Assembly: GCA_002405445.1 (NCBI GenBank)
Contig: DHLV01000025.1
Location: forward strand, 16,645 to 32,202
Direction of reading: 5' to 3'
Source: Flammeovirgaceae bacterium UBA4659
GTDB taxonomy: Bacteria > Bacteroidota > Bacteroidia > Cytophagales > Cyclobacteriaceae
Length of the DNA stretch: 15,558 nucleotides
In this document: in pieces, positions 14,551 to 15,558 of the stretch
How the letters are laid out: each line of letters starts with the position of its first letter
Position numbering within the stretch: the stretch's first letter is position 1
Translations under genes and position numbers: made by a program
Notes under the pieces: model-generated
Seen by the model: only the letters and a program-made list of their open reading frames with translations
Told to the model about the DNA's origin: nothing
Database searches by the model: none

Positions 14551-14582
14551 AAACAAAAAGAGCCAGCTTTTCGAGCTGGCTC
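14551..14582 (-). terminator. Intrinsic terminator of the Bor-like lipoprotein gene
   Basis: Perfect 9-bp stem, GAGCCAGCT (14560-14568) with AGCTGGCTC (14574-14582), 5-base loop. Read on the minus strand the stem is followed at once by CTTTTTGTTT, a good T-tract, 21 bp after the lipoprotein stop codon. There is no T-tract on the + side, so it is directional. Confidence 0.85.
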
Positions 14583-14603
14583 CAGAAGAACAAAAGAGGT
14601 TGG

Positions 14604-14903
14604 CTATTTGGTAACTTTGACGGTAGCCGGATAAATTGACGCGATGCCTGTGAAAATCCCGATCAACCCGTCTACAAATGAGCGTTGAGTGTTAATGGTG
14701 TAATCTGTGGCGCCCCCGGCCATTGCCTTGCTGTCAACATCGTTGATGGGCACCAAGCCAAACAAAGCAAACCACTGTTTAGCTTCTTTCGTTTCAGAAC
14801 CTTTTGCTCCAGCACCAACGGTGTGGGTGATCGAGAAGCAAGAAGTCATCAATACGCTAACACACAATGCCAGCGCTACTGGATAAAGTTTCATTTTTTT
14901 CAT
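14604..14903 (-). CDS. Bor-like small lipoprotein
   Basis: Small lipoprotein of 99 residues from the ATG at 14903; the open frame extends to 15014 but only over the neighbouring gene. It has a signal peptide MKKMKLYPVALALCVSVL and a lipobox LMTSC with Cys21, then FSITHTVGAGAKGSETKEAKQ, WFALFGLVPINDVDSKAMAGG and a hydrophobic FVDGLIGIFTGIASIYPATV near the end. This order (C-x-THTVG-G..G, a WGL(V/I)P-like block, VD-k-lAGG, FVD...t...P.tv) is what I know from the Bor / lambda-Bor-like lipoprotein family in Bacteroidota. Phage Bor is linked to serum resistance, but that role should not be transferred here. It has its own promoter candidate and a strong terminator, so it is probably a single-gene transcript. 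Confidence 0.72.
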   Translation of the reverse strand: MKKMKLYPVALALCVSVLMTSCFSITHTVGAGAKGSETKEAKQWFALFGLVPINDVDSKAMAGGATDYTINTQRSFVDGLIGIFTGIASIYPATVKVTK

Positions 14904-14923
14904 AATGGTGTTTTTTGTTTCGG

Positions 14924-14954
14924 TAAACTTAATGACCCCCATCGATACTTCCAA
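14924..14954 (-). promoter_or_regulatory. Candidate promoter of the Bor-like gene
   Basis: On the minus strand TTG (14952-14954), a 20-base spacer and TAAGTTTA (14924-14931), one base from TAnnTTTG, precede the ATG by 20 bp. The element overlaps the last codons and stop of the upstream lipoprotein gene. Confidence 0.45.
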
Positions 14955-15504
14955 TGGAGGATTCGATTTTTTTAATGCTCTTTTTATATTCACCTTGAGT
15001 GAGGAGGAAGTCAAATTGCAGACTTTTTGCTTTGCTGCAGACTAGCTTAATGTTGACCAACTCATTGTTGAACAATATGAACTGCGTAAAATTGATACCA
15101 CGGTATCTGAATGTCGCTTTGTTGATTTCTTTCCATTTCTTTTTGCCATTCAGGACTGCTTCTGGATTTTGGTATGCAGCCAAAATTTTGATGCTATCTT
15201 TTTCATCAACGTAGATGATGGACAAAGAAGATTGTTGGGTTATCTGATCCAGGTAGATTTTTTGAACCTTCGTTGCTTCCCCCGTTGATCTGAGAACTTC
15301 TTTTATCTTAAGAGACAGAGAATCCGTCTTCTCTTCAATCGATTGCCAGTCCTTAGGAATATGAATGGATATGCCTGAAAGTGTATCAGTGAATACAGCA
15401 TCTAATACTGAATAATCGACCCGAAAGCTGACATCATCTTTTTTTTGTGTTTGGCAAGCCAAAAACGTGATAAAAGTGGCCGTTGTGAAAATAATCTGGC
15501 GCAT
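14929..15504 (-). CDS. Hypothetical lipoprotein
   Basis: Protein of 191 residues with ATG at 15504. Signal peptide MRQIIFTTATFITFLAC with the lipobox FLAC gives a mature lipoprotein starting at Cys17, followed by QTQKKDD, a short polar linker. The rest is a soluble alpha/beta-looking domain: SGISIHIPKDWQSIEE near 43-58, SSLSIIYVDEKDSIKI, then KATFRYRGINFTQFILFNNE and LVNIKLVCSKAKSLQFDFLL. The pattern of a 'iPkdW' strand with later paired strands resembles small lipid-anchored domains of the PsbP/Mog1 shape, but that is only a resemblance and I cannot name a family. Only 8 bp separate its ATG from the upstream terminator hairpin, so its promoter is unclear. The downstream Bor-like gene starts 25 bp after the stop. 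Confidence 0.78.
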   Translation of the reverse strand: MRQIIFTTATFITFLACQTQKKDDVSFRVDYSVLDAVFTDTLSGISIHIPKDWQSIEEKTDSLSLKIKEVLRSTGEATKVQKIYLDQITQQSSLSIIYVDEKDSIKILAAYQNPEAVLNGKKKWKEINKATFRYRGINFTQFILFNNELVNIKLVCSKAKSLQFDFLLTQGEYKKSIKKIESSIGSIDGGH

Positions 15505-15536
15505 AAAACAAGAAAGGTCTCAACTAAGAGACCTTT
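15503..15536 (-). terminator. Intrinsic terminator behind the edge tRNA
   Basis: Perfect 9-bp stem AAAGGTCTC (15513-15521) / GAGACCTTT (15528-15536) with a 6-base loop. On the minus strand it is followed by CTTGTTTTATG, a T-rich stretch running into the next gene's ATG. It lies 5 bp past the presumed tRNA 3' end, where a tRNA terminator would be expected. Confidence 0.65.
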
Positions 15537-15541
15537 GTGAG

Positions 15542-15558
15542 TGGGAGCTGAGGGGTTC
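15542..15558 (-). tRNA. 3' end of a probable tRNA gene (cut by window edge)
   Basis: Read on the minus strand the last bases are GAAC-CCCTC-AGCTCCC-A. This fits the end of a T-loop, the 3' strand of a T-stem (15550-15554), a 7-base acceptor 3' strand (15543-15549) and discriminator A (15542). The CCA tail is not encoded: the next bases are CTC. The matching acceptor 5' strand would be GGGAGCT, outside the window. The identity cannot be read because the anticodon is missing; an acceptor of this kind would suit tRNA-Val among others, which is a guess. Confidence 0.5.

Noticed and set aside
14904..15014. Upstream extension of the Bor-like gene
   Set aside because: It overlaps the preceding lipoprotein gene, and the signal peptide plainly begins at the ATG at 14903.

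Overview
The window reads as a chromosomal segment from a member of the Bacteroidota, probably near Cytophagales; the family-level placement is inference. The reasons are the gene order purH-mreB-mreC-mreD-mrdA-rodA, a Bacteroidota-type Tdk and RecO, a Bor-like lipoprotein, start codons mostly without Shine-Dalgarno sequences, and promoter candidates of the TTG / TAnnTTTG type. Most of the window is ordinary, densely packed housekeeping DNA. No phage, insertion sequence with a transposase, CRISPR array or secretion cluster is visible.

Layout. At 2-106 is the tail of an unidentified + strand gene that meets a minus-strand DUF4160/DUF2442 pair (103-658) tail to tail. Across a 142-bp divergent spacer lies an omega-amidase-type nitrilase (801-1634). 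Next comes a compact 441-bp unit (1640-2080): a GxxExxY-family gene enclosed by inverted repeats, each made of three 8-bp units. purH (2091-3617) follows. Then comes the cell-elongation cluster: mreB, mreC, mreD, mrdA (PBP2) and rodA (3707-9308). MreB filaments, the MreC/MreD membrane scaffold, the RodA glycosyltransferase and the PBP2 transpeptidase together form the elongasome that builds lateral-wall peptidoglycan. mreC/mreD and mreD/mrdA overlap by 4 bp and rodA follows after 9 bp, so at least mreC-rodA should be one transcript.

Downstream, a conserved-looking but unrecognised 327-residue gene lies on the minus strand (9361-10344). It diverges from the + strand pair tdk (thymidine salvage) and recO (recombination repair), which are only 3 bp apart. 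recO converges with a large minus-strand AsmA-like envelope gene (11823 to about 14297). At the right end, still on the minus strand, are a Bor-like small lipoprotein with a clear intrinsic terminator, a second unrecognised lipoprotein, and, cut by the window edge, what looks like the 3' end of a tRNA gene with its own terminator.

The most interesting non-housekeeping signals are (1) the GxxExxY gene packaged between octamer-array inverted repeats, which looks like a small non-autonomous or intervening element inserted upstream of purH; (2) a dispersed heptamer repeat (TGCCTAC / GTAGGCA) present once in the mreB-mreC gap and once, in the opposite orientation, between recO and the AsmA gene; and (3) several start-site and small-ORF questions described below.
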